Below are positions 26,201-36,870 of a stretch of DNA of 64,000 bases, piece after piece. The notes beneath the pieces were generated by a model. That model saw only the letters and a list, made by a program, of their open reading frames with translations, searched no databases and was not told the origin of the DNA. The stretch covers positions 27,545,001 through 27,609,000 of the forward strand of contig NC_073361.2 in NCBI RefSeq assembly GCF_027580225.2. The letters are read 5' to 3'. This DNA comes from Misgurnus anguillicaudatus. Taxonomy: Eukaryota > Chordata > Actinopteri > Cypriniformes > Cobitidae. Every line of letters starts with the position of its first letter. Positions within the stretch are counted from its first letter, which is position 1. The position numbers and the translations under genes were made by a program.

Positions 26201-28050
26201 GGGTCTGTAACGTCTCCCTGTAAACCAATCCTATAGACAAACATACATTGAACTGCATGTCATTACATAACAGAATCAAAAAGTAAACTATAATATGATA
26301 GTGTGATGTTTAATATAAAAGAAACATTTTGATCACCTGGTAAATGGTTGACACGGGGGGCTCATCAGAATCATGTCAAAGTTCAATTTGTCAAAATCCT
26401 GTAAAGTCATTCCCTGATACACAAAATCAAAATAAGCTACAATAAACAAAGATTTTTACAGAGAATAAATTATCCAAAGTTTTATTATAAAACAACAAAT
26501 ATTCTTATGAAACCAAGTAAATTAAGATTAATCTCCATAAATAACAAAATTCCTTGGTGTGCCTGTAGCTCAACTGGTAGAGGATTGCAGTGCCAATGCA
26601 AAGGTAATGGCTTTGTACCCCAAGGAACACAAATGTGATCCTGTCTGTAAAATCCATGTTAAAATCTCATAATCTAATAATGAGATTTAGTGTGTTTTTA
26701 CAGGCAGGGTCACAAATTAAAGCATCTATAAAAACTAAATTTGCAAACCAGCTGGACCTAATGCATATACTTTTCATTACATATACATATACTTCTTCAC
26801 AAGAATACATTCCTTTATTTGAAATGAGTATTTGATAAAGTCCACTGGCAGGTACATAATTACCATGCTGACAAAGCACACAACCTTTAAACGCTACAAA
26901 AACTATTCTCAGTTACACTTTCACCTCCAATATGATTTTAAAGCCCCGGTCATGAGACTATGTGCTGACACTAACAGAGAAATGTCATTTTTTGGACGTT
27001 AAAAGTGAAACCTGTTGTTTGGAACACGGAAATTTGACCAAAAAATAAATAAATAAAAAATCAGTGCCAATAGTCTTACTCTATTATTTTATGTTAAAAT
27101 TTCTAAGCATTTAGAAAGCTACTGTAACGCAATACTTAAATCAGTGGTTTTCAAACTTTTTCGGCATGTGGTCCCCCTTGTGTAAGGTGCATCCCTTCAA
27201 GGCCCCCCAAAGAAAATGTATGACATAAAACATTCCAAAACTTAACATTTGAATTAAACAAAACATATTAAATTATACAATGTAGTGCTGATGGTAAGTA
27301 ACCTTATTTATCTGAGGTTTAATTACACAGAATTTATGATAAATTAATGTATTTTAAAACTGTAGCATTAAAACTGGGGCCCCTCTGGGGCCATGTTGCG
27401 GGACCCCAGTTGAAGAACCACTGAGTTAAATAATATCTGTAATTGATGACAAAGGAAAGATCATTTAAAAATAAACCAAGTCATGTGAAAGTGTCCATAA
27501 AATGCTCAATTACATAACGTGGTCACATAATTGATGAACGACTGTCATCTGAATGAATTGGGTTTCAGATATGAACTCACCTCAATAGTTTTAGGTAAGA
27601 GTGGGGTATTGGGAAAGTTGTGCTTGTATATTTCATTTGCTGTTGTGTTGACATCCACAGCACCCACCACTTCTGCTTCAACTGAGCTCTCTAAAACCAC
27701 AGATGCAAAATTTGTCAGTCTTTTATCTTAAAATGTAGATATGAGATTTGTATTCCAACACACAGGAAGTAACAAATTTGATCTGGATTTGATCCTGTAA
27801 TATTTCAATACTTTTCAATAAGGGAACAGTGACACCTGTGGGGACGTACAAAGAAATGAGAAAGAGTTTCAGCGTCTGAGTTTCTGGGTTAAAAAGTAAC
27901 TAAAGACTTTAACGTGTGGAATAGCAGCTGTCAGGCATAGCTGCTAAGCAACAGTAAAGCTGATAATAAACTTAATGTTACTGTACCCTTCAGAGCATAA
28001 TGCATTCCTCCTATTCCGCTGTATAACTCCAAAACACGCAGTCTATCCAT
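17244..28050 (-). CDS. trdmt1: tRNA (cytosine-38-C5)-methyltransferase DNMT2, complete
   Basis: TRDMT1 transfers a methyl group from S-adenosylmethionine to C38 in the anticodon loop of tRNA-Asp and a few other tRNAs. Ten exons, in minus-strand order: 28050-27987, 27690-27581, 26413-26337, 26230-26159, 24838-24773, 23666-23597, 23002-22919, 22818-22520, 22255-22068, 17377-17244. Phases all match and the sum is 1164 bases, 387 aa (human 391). Visible motifs: LELYSGIGGMHYAL (AdoMet motif I, residues 8-21), SPPCQPFTR with Cys79, LLENVKG with Glu119, the DNMT2-typical CFTKG at 277-281, LRYFTPREIANLMGFP, and a C-terminal RVLGNSLNVHVV (target recognition and motif X). Cys79 and Glu119 fall at the human residue numbers, so the enzyme looks active. 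The last intron is long (4.7 kb) and full of transposons. Confidence 0.96.
17530..18046. mobile_element. Palindromic element, left arm truncated
   Basis: The centre GGGAGTACTTTGACTCGCCT and the arms with AGCGCTTTTCTAAGCGGA match the element at 56709-57158, which is truncated on the other side. The right end (GAGTAGACTATTCCTTAA) is complete. Confidence 0.75.
18424..20215. mobile_element. TTAAAGGGGACAT-ended element interrupted by a second element
   Basis: The left part (18424-18537) and the right part (19743-20215) together match the uninterrupted copy at about 23,080-23,556 (TTTCCACTTT..AGGTGT..GCAAAAATGTGCC). Ends are TTAAAGGGGACATTTCA and TCATAATATGTCTTCTTTAA. Lies in the last trdmt1 intron. 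Confidence 0.75.
18538..19742. mobile_element. Non-autonomous PIF/Harbinger-type element (nested, TAA duplication)
   Basis: 1205 bp with ends GGGCTCTATCTTACACC and TTAAAATAGGGCCC, flanked by TAA at 18535-18537 and 19743-19745. The host copy without insertion reads GTGTTAAAATTTCC, so TAA was duplicated. A 3-bp TWA duplication is the mark of PIF/Harbinger. No transposase is seen. Confidence 0.75.
20280..20580. repeat. TGTGACCCTG(G/T)ACCACAAAACCAGT repeat, copy 1
   Basis: An interspersed family also seen at 23930-24495 and, as a short end, at 8955-9000. It carries ATATTTTGCAAATTTCCTAAG and CCTAACAAACCATACCTCAG. Class not determined. Confidence 0.6.
20631..21393. mobile_element. Inverted-repeat element with CCTCTTTCACACAGTAA ends
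   Basis: The left end (CTCTTTCACACAG, then TTTACCAGTAAAT) and right end (TTACCAGTAAAGACTGTATG, TGTGAAAGGGA) are inverse complements. The interior (20,800-21,200) is GC-richer and non-coding. Confidence 0.7.
21480..22030. other. Intron sequence without recognised element
   Basis: Between the CTCTTTCACACAG element and trdmt1 exon 9. Some CpG and repeated forms of ACACATATTTT (21,560-21,990) suggest an old transposon, but I found no paired ends. Confidence 0.4.
23080..23556. mobile_element. Uninterrupted copy of the TTAAAGGGGACAT-type element
   Basis: Matches both halves of 18424-20215 without the 1.2-kb insertion and ends in TCATAATATGTCTTCTTTAA. It lies between trdmt1 exons 6 and 7. Confidence 0.75.
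23930..24495. repeat. TGTGATCCTGGATCACAAAACCAGT repeat, copy 2, interrupted
   Basis: Same family as 20280-20580. Split by a hAT-type MITE at 24245-24375. It has inverted ends (AAAACCAGTCATAA left, TGCTGGTTTTGTGGTC right). Confidence 0.65.
24245..24375. mobile_element. 131-bp hAT-type MITE with perfect 8-bp target duplication
   Basis: Ends CAGTGTTTCCCAA and TTGGGAAACAATG, flanked on both sides by TCCTAATG (24237-24244 and 24376-24383). An 8-bp duplication with CAGTG-type ends is typical of hAT elements. Confidence 0.8.
25051..25948. mobile_element. Full 0.9-kb palindromic element (TTAAAGGATTAGTC ends)
   Basis: 898 bp, ends TTAAAGGATTAGTCAATTTT and AAATTGACTAATCCTTTAA; long arms with GGGTCTTATCTAGCGAAAC. 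The truncated partner is at 655-1390. No open frame of note. Between trdmt1 exons 4 and 5. Confidence 0.85.
26085..26140. mobile_element. SINE tail fragment
   Basis: GTTAGTTGCTTTGGATAAAAGCGTCT, the common SINE 3' tail, without a tRNA-like head. It abuts trdmt1 exon 4. Confidence 0.5.
26563..26640 (+). mobile_element. tRNA-derived SINE head
   Basis: A-box-like TAGCTCAACTGGTAGAGG and a degenerate B box (GGCTTTGTACCCC). Too diverged at the B box to be a working tRNA gene. Confidence 0.6.
27142..27423. mobile_element. hAT-type MITE (CAGTGGTT ends)
   Basis: 282 bp, ends CAGTGGTTTTCAAACTTTTT and TTGAAGAACCACTG, flanked by ACTTAAAT (27134-27141) and AGTTAAAT (27424-27431), an 8-bp duplication with one mismatch. 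Between trdmt1 exons 2 and 3. Confidence 0.8.
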
Positions 28051-29295
28051 GTCTTAAAAATTTAATTTTGGGATTATGTTTACAGTGACTGAATGCGCTT
28101 CAGCCGCAAGACACGTGGGAGTTCAATAATACAAGACCGTGTGGAAACAAGCACAGTAAAACGGTTCCGTTTCTTGTAGTCGCATATTTACAATCTTTTT
28201 TAATTAACATCAAAAACAACAACATTAATAATAATATTATGTGTGTGGGTAAGAAATAAATATTACTGTGGTAATTTATTTATGTATTATAATTAAATTG
28301 AGAGTTTGTTGTTTCCTGTTTGTCTAAGATGCACATTTAGATTAATATAATTATTTTACGTATGTATATGTATTTAATTTTCTTTTGCTAAACACCGTAA
28401 CAAAATAAAATGCATATAAATATATTAAAAAATTTATATTATGTCCTTTATGAACATCCCTGTGATAATAAAGCAATTTTGTCGTGCTGGCCGAGGGAAT
28501 TCGGCGATGGGGATCATGGGGTGGAGGAGGGATGCTGCAAAAGCTGTCATGGGACAGAGGTGAGGGAAGGCTCTTCACGCTGATTGGTTGCCGTTGGATT
28601 ATATGATCATGCTCCTAACGAATTTAGTTAAAAACTTCATTTAGATTTTTTTTGAAGTGCACATTATCATTCTTAATAATTATTACATTACATTATATTA
28701 TAATAAAAATGTATTTAATTTAAAATATTCGTTTTTTGTATTGCATTATTTAAGAAAGTAAGAAAATAATGAAAGTTAAATAAAAGAGAACATAAAATTA
28801 AAACTGAACGTTACATTTTAATTGTGTCCCTATCATTGCTTGGGCATGCATAAAAAGCCTTTTAAAAATGTATTTACATATTCATTTTCAAGTTTGCCTT
28901 TGAATTTTAATATTGGCAGTCCTCGAGATTGTATTGAAAATTAAATGTCAATTTGCCAGGAAAGATGCCTTTAATTAAATGTTTTAATCTTTATTTTTTA
29001 GCATTTAATTTTCAAATTTGGGACATATTTTGCTATTTTATTTTTTATTTTAGCATTTGATTAATTAATTTAAAATTGTCTGCAAAAAACTTTCATGATT
29101 ATTTGATAGTAAATACATAAAAACTGTTAATATATAACCTGAATAGATAAACAGTAGCCTACTTGCGGCTGTGAAGAGGGCAGACACCCCTTCGCCGCCC
29201 AGACTACTCCTCCTACGTCACTGAAATCCCTCTGCACCGTTATGTCATTTGCATAGGGAGTGGACTATAAATTCAAGCAGAACCTCCGCAGTGGT
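28051..29295. promoter_or_regulatory. Divergent intergenic region between trdmt1 and vim
   Basis: About 1.2 kb separates the trdmt1 start codon (minus) from the likely vim transcription start (plus). The trdmt1 side (28,080-28,150) is mildly CpG-bearing with no TATA box, as expected of a housekeeping promoter. The middle is AT-rich. The vim side has a CRE-like TACGTCA at 29214-29220 and a TATA box at 29266-29272. Confidence 0.6.
29266..29272 (+). promoter_or_regulatory. TATA box of vimentin
   Basis: TATAAAT in GGACTATAAATTCAAG lies about 136 bases upstream of the vim start codon. Initiation is expected near 29295. Vimentin promoters of mammals also carry a TATA box, which supports the call. 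A CRE-like TACGTCA sits some 45 bases upstream. Confidence 0.7.
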
Positions 29296-29401
29296 CTCGG
29301 TTGGGCAGGACAAGCTGAGGGTCTTCGGTGCGCAGTAGTTGATATTCAAAGTGAAAGTAGTCGCTGACTTGAAGAAATCCCTAAAACTAAAGGATTACAA
29401 G

Positions 29402-32400
29402 ATGGCAAGCCGATCAACCGCTTCTTCTTATCAAAGGATCTTCGGTGGAGAACGTCCCGCGATGACTCGGTCAAGTTATCAGTACAGCAGCCCTGTCCGC
29501 GCATCCTCAACCTCGCGCGTCTCCTACAGCGCGTTCTCCGCGCCTCCATCCATCTACACTCAAAGGAGCTCACGAATGCGCACCAGCGCGCCCATGCCCA
29601 GGCTCGCCACCGATACACTGGATTTCGGGGTCGCTGACGCCATCAACACCGAGTTTAGAACCAACCGAACCAATGAGAAAGCGGAGATGCAGCACCTCAA
29701 CGACAGGTTCGCAAGTTACATAGAGAAAGTGAGGTTTCTGGAGCAGCAGAATAAGATCTTGATCGCGGAGCTGGATCAGTTGAAGGGTCAGGGTAAGTCC
29801 AGGATCGGAGACCTCTATGAGGATGAGATGAGAGAGTTGAGAAAACAAGTGGACCAGCTCTCCAACGACAAGACAAGGGTGGAAGTGGAGCGGGACAATA
29901 TGGGCGAGGACATCCAGCGCCTTAAAGAAAGGTAGGCTACGTTTGAAGCAATGTGCAGGCAAAAGTGTCTAAAATATTTCATATCTGAAAAATTGGTATA
30001 CATTACACCCAATACTTTATCTAAGTACTTTCTCAACTAAAAAAGAACGTGCTAAACGATGCCATAAGAACCATTTTTGGTTGTTTGGTTCCACAAAGAA
30101 CCTTTAACATCTGCAGAACCTTTCTGGTTCTTTATAATGGAAAAATTTTAAAGGTACTTTATAAAAAGGGAAATTATAAAAAGGTAAGAAGGAAATAATT
30201 CTTTTAAGAACCAACTGAATGGTTCTTTGAGGAACCAAAATTTTGCTCTTCTGTGGGATCGCTGCAAAGAACATTTAGTAGTACATTTGTTAAGAAATTC
30301 AAAAATTACATTGTCATTTATACTTTTATCATTAAATGTAATTAAACAAGTAGCCTAGGCATTCAAATAGGCATTTATACAAGACAACAGATGCATGCCT
30401 TAGAGCTTTATTAAGTCCTTATATTTAATTTTAAAATATTTAAAAGCTTAATTTTAATTCCACAATAATTTACTGTGATTGAGGTATTATTTATTAAATT
30501 ATTAAACAACTTGATTCTGATTGATTCCCACTGTTAATAAGTTCAGTAAAAGCAGATTTTGTATAAAGTCAATTAAATACAAGCAAATACAAACGTCTTA
30601 GTTTTATATCAATAATAAGGGAATGAACTGTAATTGTTTTCCTGGTGAGATGTGGGAATGCATTGATGTCTGCGTGGGCTTGGTTGTGTAAAGGGTGTGG
30701 CTCTGCAATAATACTCCCATCATTTTCAGGCTTCAAGAAGAGATGCTTCAAAAGGAGGATGCTGAGAACACCCTACGGAGTTTCAGACAGGTTTGTGCAT
30801 CTTCCTTTTGGATTTGCAGAGATACCTAACCTAACCCTAAACCATTATAAGATATTCAGATAAATTGCCTGTTTCTTAATTGAACGCTGATACCAAAGCT
30901 CAACGTTGCGATCACCCAGTTTACCAATACGTGTTTGCTTGTCACAACCCAAATATGAACATCTAAAACACCTGTAAATGACAGGGTCGGTGTTGGTCAA
31001 GCTGCCATTCGATGTGGTACCAGGGTTGGACACACACATCTTAACAAAGAGCTTTGTCTGGCGATTCGTGACAAAGCGAACTGTTGTACGATAGGGAGGG
31101 GTCAGTGTTAGGAGACATGCTGGACATTGACTAAAGAGAGGTGGGAGTGGGGTGTGTGTGTGTGCATTATAATGCATCTGCCATCACCAGATGTAGCTCT
31201 ACAAACAACTAGCAGCAGGCAAGCTATTGTTATTCAAAATAATTTACACATAATGTGATTTGTTTACTGCAAAGAAATAAAAGAAGGCTATGAGAAAAGG
31301 AAGTTGTAGGTTGTAAAGGAAACGTAATACGTGACCCTTCCTGTCACATTTAGGATAAAGTCTCATAATTCATATGAGATAATATAGGAGCATCAAAGTT
31401 TGATTTAACATTAATTTCAATCTTTAACATGACCTTAGTCAATATTAAAGATATCAAGGTTATTTTTCACTAAATGTAAAGAATTACATTATGCATGATA
31501 ATTTTGTGTAGAAAACAATGAATCACAAAACACATATTACTGTAAAAAAAATGTAGTATGAACTTAAAACAACTTGGTTTTGCAAGTCAATTCAACTTAC
31601 TATTTTAAGTTTTTTATAACTTATAAAAACAAGTTGAAATGGTTTAACTTACATTTTTATGTTACTTTGAATTAACAAAATCGATTTGACAAAATGCTGT
31701 TTTTTACAGTGTGATAATAGTATGAATGGCATGGATGGATTTCATTGCATGATGAAACCTCTTCCATTTACACACACACACAGAACTGAAATTTAAAGTA
31801 TTCCCCCATGCGTGTTTTGCCCATAGGATGTTGACAACGCCTCTCTTGCTCGTCTGGATCTGGAGAGAAAAGTGGAGTCCTTGGAGGAGGAGATTGCTTT
31901 CTTAAAGAAACTCCACGATGAGGTATGAATCTTTTTAACAACTAAAGTAAAATTATTTTGGCAGACTGACACTATTGTCTTGTTAAACAACTCCCATTTG
32001 GCAGGGCCGGTAGGTCTTTCCACCACAACGACAGTAAAAAAAATGTGTTACTAATAGAATACAGAAAATAACATTTATTGTAAAAAGTGTTTCTGTGCCT
32101 TAGTAGATTTAACAAAAATAAAAAAGAGTAAATAGTGTTAAAAATGTTATTATATGAGTTAAAATAACATAATAATTTGAATAATTTGAGTAATTCTAAA
32201 TTAACACATCATTGAGTAAATTCAACTTCATTTTATCATGTATAATCCACTTAAATTTGTAAGAAGGAAATTAACTTAATAATTTTGTGTTGAAACTAAT
32301 GATTTTATAATATGCTGATATTTTTTACATTGGTTGTACTTAATTTATTTGCTTTTTCTTAAAATGCTACTTAATATTTTCGCATTCGTTGAAGTCAATA

Positions 32401-35113
32401 TTAATCCATATTATTAAGTTGTCCTTACTCAAAATATCAGTAAGTTCAATAAACTTACAAAAAGTAGTTGGAAAATGTTGCCTTAATGAGTTATAGTTTT
32501 TACAGTGTTGTTTCAGAATCAAATAATAGAGCTTCTAAAAATAAAGGTGCTAAAATTGTTCTTCACGGCGATGCCATAGAAGAACTATTTCTGGTTCCAC
32601 CCTAAAAAGTCAAAGGTTTTTAAAATAAATTTTTTTTTTAGTTATCTTTTTATAGTCTGTAGGATAATTTTTCATCTTTTTGTGCATCAGAAATGTTATA
32701 TGGATTTTAAAGGTACTAAAGCCGGACAAAAACCTTTTGAGTACCTTTATTTTTAGTAGTATAATCAAATATGTTCTTCTTGCAATTGAATAAAAAGTGA
32801 TCAGATGCAATATACAGTGTGAGACTCATAAATTCCTTTATCCATTTTTTGTATCGTATTTCCACAGGAAATGGCCGAGCTGCAAATGCAGATCCAGGAG
32901 CAGCATGTGCAGATTGATATGGAAGTGGCCAAGCCTGACCTCACCGCTGCACTTAAAGATGTTCGCGTTCAGTACGAGACTCTGGCTGCTAGAAACCTCC
33001 AGGAATCTGAGGACTGGTATAAATCTAAGGTCTGTCTATCAGCGTTGTGTCTTTTTTATTTTCATCTTGAGGTTAAATTGTATCTTAAGCTGTGCAAAAG
33101 TCAAAGAACATAAAACCCCAAACATTTCTCAATCAAATCCATGACCAGATCTGAGACGAAGAGGATGCAATACATCTGACAACTCCATTAAGTTTCCTAA
33201 ACTATGAGCAAAAATGTTCCTCTGTAAGATAATAGTAGACAATTTGCTTTGTTGCGTGTACCAATCATCTAAGAATCTTTAAAATATCTTCAGAAGCATC
33301 TTAAGATGCAGCAGATGGTTGACACAGAAGCTTATGTAGATTCAAAGACCATCTGCTTCTTTGTAACAGTATTGATCGTGCTAATGAGATCTTCAAACAA
33401 AACGAACAAAGTCACAATTGTCATTCAGAGTGAGAGTTGTTAAACCAAACCCAGTGCAATGGATTAAATTAATCTAAGCTTGGTTTGCAACCCTTCATCT
33501 CATCTTCTTCTCTTCCTTGCCTTAGTTTGCGGATCTGTCCGAAGCTGCTGCTCGTAACAACGATGCCATTCGTGTGGCCAAGCAAGAGGCCAATGACTAC
33601 CGTCGTCAACTACAATCTCTCACCTGTGACATAGAAGCTCTTAAAGGAACCAATGAGTCCATGGAGCGTCAGATGAGGGAGATGGAGGAGAGCTTTAACA
33701 ACGAGGCATCCGGATACCAGGACGCCATCGCACGCCTAGAGAGCGACATTCGAAACATGAAGGATGAGATGGCTCGTCATCTTCGTGAATACCAGGATCT
33801 GCTGAATGTCAAAATGGCCCTGGACATTGAGATCGCCACCTATAGGAAGCTGCTGGAGGGCGAGGAGAGCAGGTGAATTTTTTACTCAAATATTTTCTAT
33901 TGCTTATTGGATTGCCATGTTACTACCATTAAAATTAATTTAAGAGTATTTTAAAGACCATTTCTCTTTGTTGGTCTCTAGGATCACCATGCCTATGCCC
34001 AACATCTCGTCATTAACCATGCGAGGTACAACATGTTTTAGTTCTACTACGTCCTTATGAAGAATTGAGAAGCATTATGGTGTTGTGTTGTTTAAAGCGA
34101 TATAGTGAAGAGTGTGCTGACCTCAAAAGATGAATAAATAATATAGAAAAGAGATTTTTATTTTGGCAGAATATGCCATCTGAGACAGTGGGCTTGGAAA
34201 TACAATGCTAACTAACCATTTAAAGCTACAATCTGTAACTTTCGCCTCTCTATCGCCATCTCTGTTTGAAGCAGAAAATTGCAATTACTTTACATACTTA
34301 TGTTTACGTTTGTTAAAAAACTAATGACATTTCCCGTAAAATTTGCTTAAAGGTGCAGTGTGTAAATTTTAGCGGCACTTAGTGGTGAGGTTGTGAATTG
34401 CAACCAACGTCTTAGTCCACTGCTCACCCCTTGCTTTTGAAACACATAGAGAAGCTATGGTAGCCGGCACCGGACAAACATGTCATCGTCGGAGACAACT
34501 TAGTAAAAAAAAATCCGTTATGGGCTTCCGTAGAACAATGGCGGCACAAAATGGCGACTTCCATGTAATGGGACCCTCGGTGTATGTAGATAAAAACATC
34601 TCATTATAAGGTAATAAACACATAACGGTTCATTATGAAATGTCTTTATACACCCCTGATAATGTAGTTTTAAATATTATTCAGCATTTCTGTCAAGAGA
34701 TCCTTCTAAAAATTACACACTGCACCTTTAACCTATAAATCATTTTTACAAGTTTACCATTCTAAGCCATGGTAAGGAGATGGTGACTTTTGAACCAAAA
34801 GTTAAAGATTGCAGCTTTAATTATGCACGTTGTATACATTAAATGCTGTCTTCTTATTTTAAGTTTGAGGTATTGCTTGGAAATTTATATGTATGGGTTA
34901 ATATTCTAACCTTAGAGTCTATGAAGGAGACCAAACCTTTCACTGACAACTTGCCTAAGCCTAAGGTGGTGATCAAGACCATCGAGACAAGAGACGGACA
35001 TGTAAGTAACATGCACGATCAGAGATGATTTTGAGTATTCATATACATGCAATGACCTTTGACCTGTCATTCTGCAGATTATCAATGAGTCCAGCCAAAA
35101 TGACATGGAATGA
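29402..35113 (+). CDS. vim: Vimentin, complete (8 coding exons, 453 aa)
   Basis: Type III intermediate filament protein of mesenchymal and other cells. Exons: 29402-29931, 30730-30790, 31827-31922, 32868-33029, 33526-33872, 33982-34025, 34916-35001, 35078-35113; sizes 530, 61, 96, 162, 347, 44, 86 and 36 bases, all in phase. The Ser/Arg-rich head is residues 1-90. The rod begins with [20 protein letters not shown] (91-110, helix initiation motif) and ends with [15 protein letters not shown] (about 385-399). The tail contains [12 protein letters not shown] and [10 protein letters not shown], matching the vimentin tail (IKTVETRDG). The single rod cysteine (Cys317, in [11 protein letters not shown]) corresponds to human Cys328. 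I chose the ATG at 29402 for its Kozak context (AAGATGG) and because translation there starts MASR. The internal sizes 61, 96, 162, 44 and 86 equal those of human VIM, but 126 and 221 are fused to 347. It could be one of two vimentin paralogues of a fish. Confidence 0.97.
30060..30255. mobile_element. Palindromic MITE with AAGAACC arms
   Basis: AAGAACCATTTTTGGTTGTTTGGTTCC on the left is mirrored by GGTTCTTTGAGGAACC on the right. Related pieces are at 32545-32600 and 53385-53470. In vim intron 1. Confidence 0.6.
31540..31712. mobile_element. Palindromic MITE with ACTGTAAAAAA ends
   Basis: Left ACTGTAAAAAAAATG, right GCTGTTTTTTACAGTG, inner CAAGTTGAAATGG and AACAACTTGG. In vim intron 2. Confidence 0.6.
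32030..32510. mobile_element. AT-rich palindromic MITE with ACAGTAAAAA ends
   Basis: ACAGTAAAAAAAATGTGTTAC at the left and TTATAGTTTTTACAGTG at the right. Non-coding. In vim intron 3. Confidence 0.45.
34221..34820. mobile_element. TAAAGCTACAATCTGTAAC MITE containing a second MITE
   Basis: Left end TTTAAAGCTACAATCTG and right end AAAGATTGCAGCTTTAA pair up. A complete element with ends AAAGGTGCAGTGTGTAA and TTACACACTGCACCTTTA (34349-34731) sits inside. In vim intron 6. Confidence 0.75.
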
Positions 35114-35489
35114 GCTGCATCTGAGCACAAAAGGCACCAGAGAGCTGAACGCTGGTATAGAATAAAGAGGAAGAATTAGAAGAAGATTTCTTTTCCTTGT
35201 TTCTGTTGAAAATTTTAAAGAAAAGCTTTAAAGTGCCTTTTATTTGCATTGCCACGTTAGAAAGGTCTGTCGATAGAGCTGATGCTGATACACTGTAGGC
35301 CACTGAGAAAACCAGCGTTATTTGAGTTTATGTTTACCACGATGTATGTAGTTTACACACTGTTGAAGACCACAGCAATACTGCTGCAAACTTTCTGTAT
35401 TGTATACTGTAGTCATTGCAGTTGACCAAAAACTTGAGGAGCTTTTGTTTCTTAAGACGACCAAAGTGTCAACAAATTTCCACAAATCA

Positions 35490-35495
35490 AATAAA
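35490..35495 (+). terminator. Polyadenylation signal of vimentin
   Basis: AATAAA about 377 bases past the vim stop codon, giving a 3'UTR of roughly 400 bases, a plausible size for this gene. Confidence 0.65.
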
Positions 35496-35817
35496 CCTTT
35501 TAAGTAACACGTATTTTGTTGCCTGTCACACGTGTCATTGTTTTTTATTCTGTGAATGCAGAACAAATATGTATGTTTCTTTACAGATCTCTTATGTCAC
35601 CGTCTTTATCTCATTATATTTAATATATGGTTTAATAAGCTTTGATGAACGTCTATTACAGCATACAGTATAAGGGATCTTTTTTAAATGCTCGATTAGA
35701 CTAAACATCACGAACAAAAATATATTTTGGGCAAACCTTACACGGATATGACGGATAAACACAATCATAAAATCTAATAGATTAACCATGAGTTTATCAT
35801 CATCATTAGTTTACATT

Positions 35818-35935
35818 TACTTTACATTTAGGCATCTGTCAAATGTTTTTGATCCAAAGCAATGTGTGTTCCCTGACTGAACTCATGACCTTTGCGCAGC
35901 TAATGCATATACCCATTGTGCCAAGGGTACCATAG
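35818..35935 (-). mobile_element. tRNA-derived SINE fragment
   Basis: Minus strand: TGCATTAGCTGCGCAAAGG, GTCATGAGTTCAGTC (B-box-like), then GCTTTGGATCAAAAAC, the SINE tail. Confidence 0.55.
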
Positions 35936-35939
35936 TGTC

Positions 35940-36650
35940 CATCTGCATGATTAAATAACTACTTCCAGTTACATTACATTTCTGAAATACAATCACAGTA
36001 TTTCAAAGTACAAATACCAGGATTTGGTATACTGGCAATGCTTTGAAGTAGGATTAAGATATTAAATCAACACATATTCAGATGTCCAATTGCCTAAGTT
36101 TATATGAAAAGAAAAAAAATCAACTACTAGAAACAATAAAACAGTAATGGCAATATTCTGTATTGTTAGGGAAATGTTTAAATTTGATTATGGCAATACC
36201 AATATGATCTATCAACTAAAAGGAATTGAATGCATTTATTGTTTAGACCTGAAATTTTCCATTACATTTGTCAGACTAATCTAATGCAATCTGTATAAAC
36301 CTCCAGTAACAAATTTTTCCAAATATTTTCCTCGTCTGCCCTCTAGTGGACATTTGTAATAAAACTGCACATTAGTGGATTATTTCTCAGGATATATTCA
36401 GTGGGAGTGTTTTTTTGTTGATGAACAGTTTTCATGAAAAGGGCAATTCAATCATCAATCTGAAAACCGTACTAAAACTTATTAGGTTGTCTTATGAACA
36501 TCAAGCATGTTTTTTTAAAGCAATTGAACATTTTGTAACGATACCAACTACATATGATACAAACTGTAGTAATAAATTATGAAGATTTTGAAAGGAGAAA
36601 TTTCAGGACAACTTAAAAAAAAAACAGGTTAGATGCAGCGCAAACTGATC
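35940..36650. other. Intergenic DNA without recognised features
   Basis: AT-rich, between vim and the CpG-rich candidate exon. I see no exon-like frame, no element ends and no tRNA-like sequence. Confidence 0.5.
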
Positions 36651-36699
36651 TGTGCATGTACGACATAAAACAATTATCGCGAGAGCGAGTCTGCTTTCG

Positions 36700-36870
36700 A
36701 ATACTCTCGCGGTAATTTGTTGTCATAGACCGATCTGTCTGCGCAGCGCCGCCAAAGGAGGAACAAACGAGTCGAGCGAACACTGCAGGACACGTGCTTT
36801 TCGGGGTGTGGTGGAGGAGAAGGGGTCGTGACAGGTGTGGTTGTCCCAGCGACCACATGAATCGGAACCG
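36700..36870 (+). promoter_or_regulatory. CpG-rich candidate promoter and short first exon
   Basis: The stretch 36,655-36,870 is clearly richer in CpG than its AT-rich surroundings and ends in CCACATGAATCGGAACCG followed by GTGAGT, a start codon in fair context four codons before a consensus donor (phase 2). It could be the first exon of a plus-strand gene whose next exon is far downstream, for example an upstream start of the phosphodiesterase-like gene. No continuing exon is identified, so this is only a candidate. Confidence 0.35.

Noticed and set aside
26563..26640. A functional tRNA gene
   Set aside because: The A box is good, but the B box (GGCTTTGTACCCC) is decayed and the cloverleaf arms do not pair; it is a SINE head.
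29346..29962. Minus-strand frames of 90 and 130 codons in vimentin exon 1
   Set aside because: They are the antisense of a GC-rich coding exon with a clear plus-strand product.
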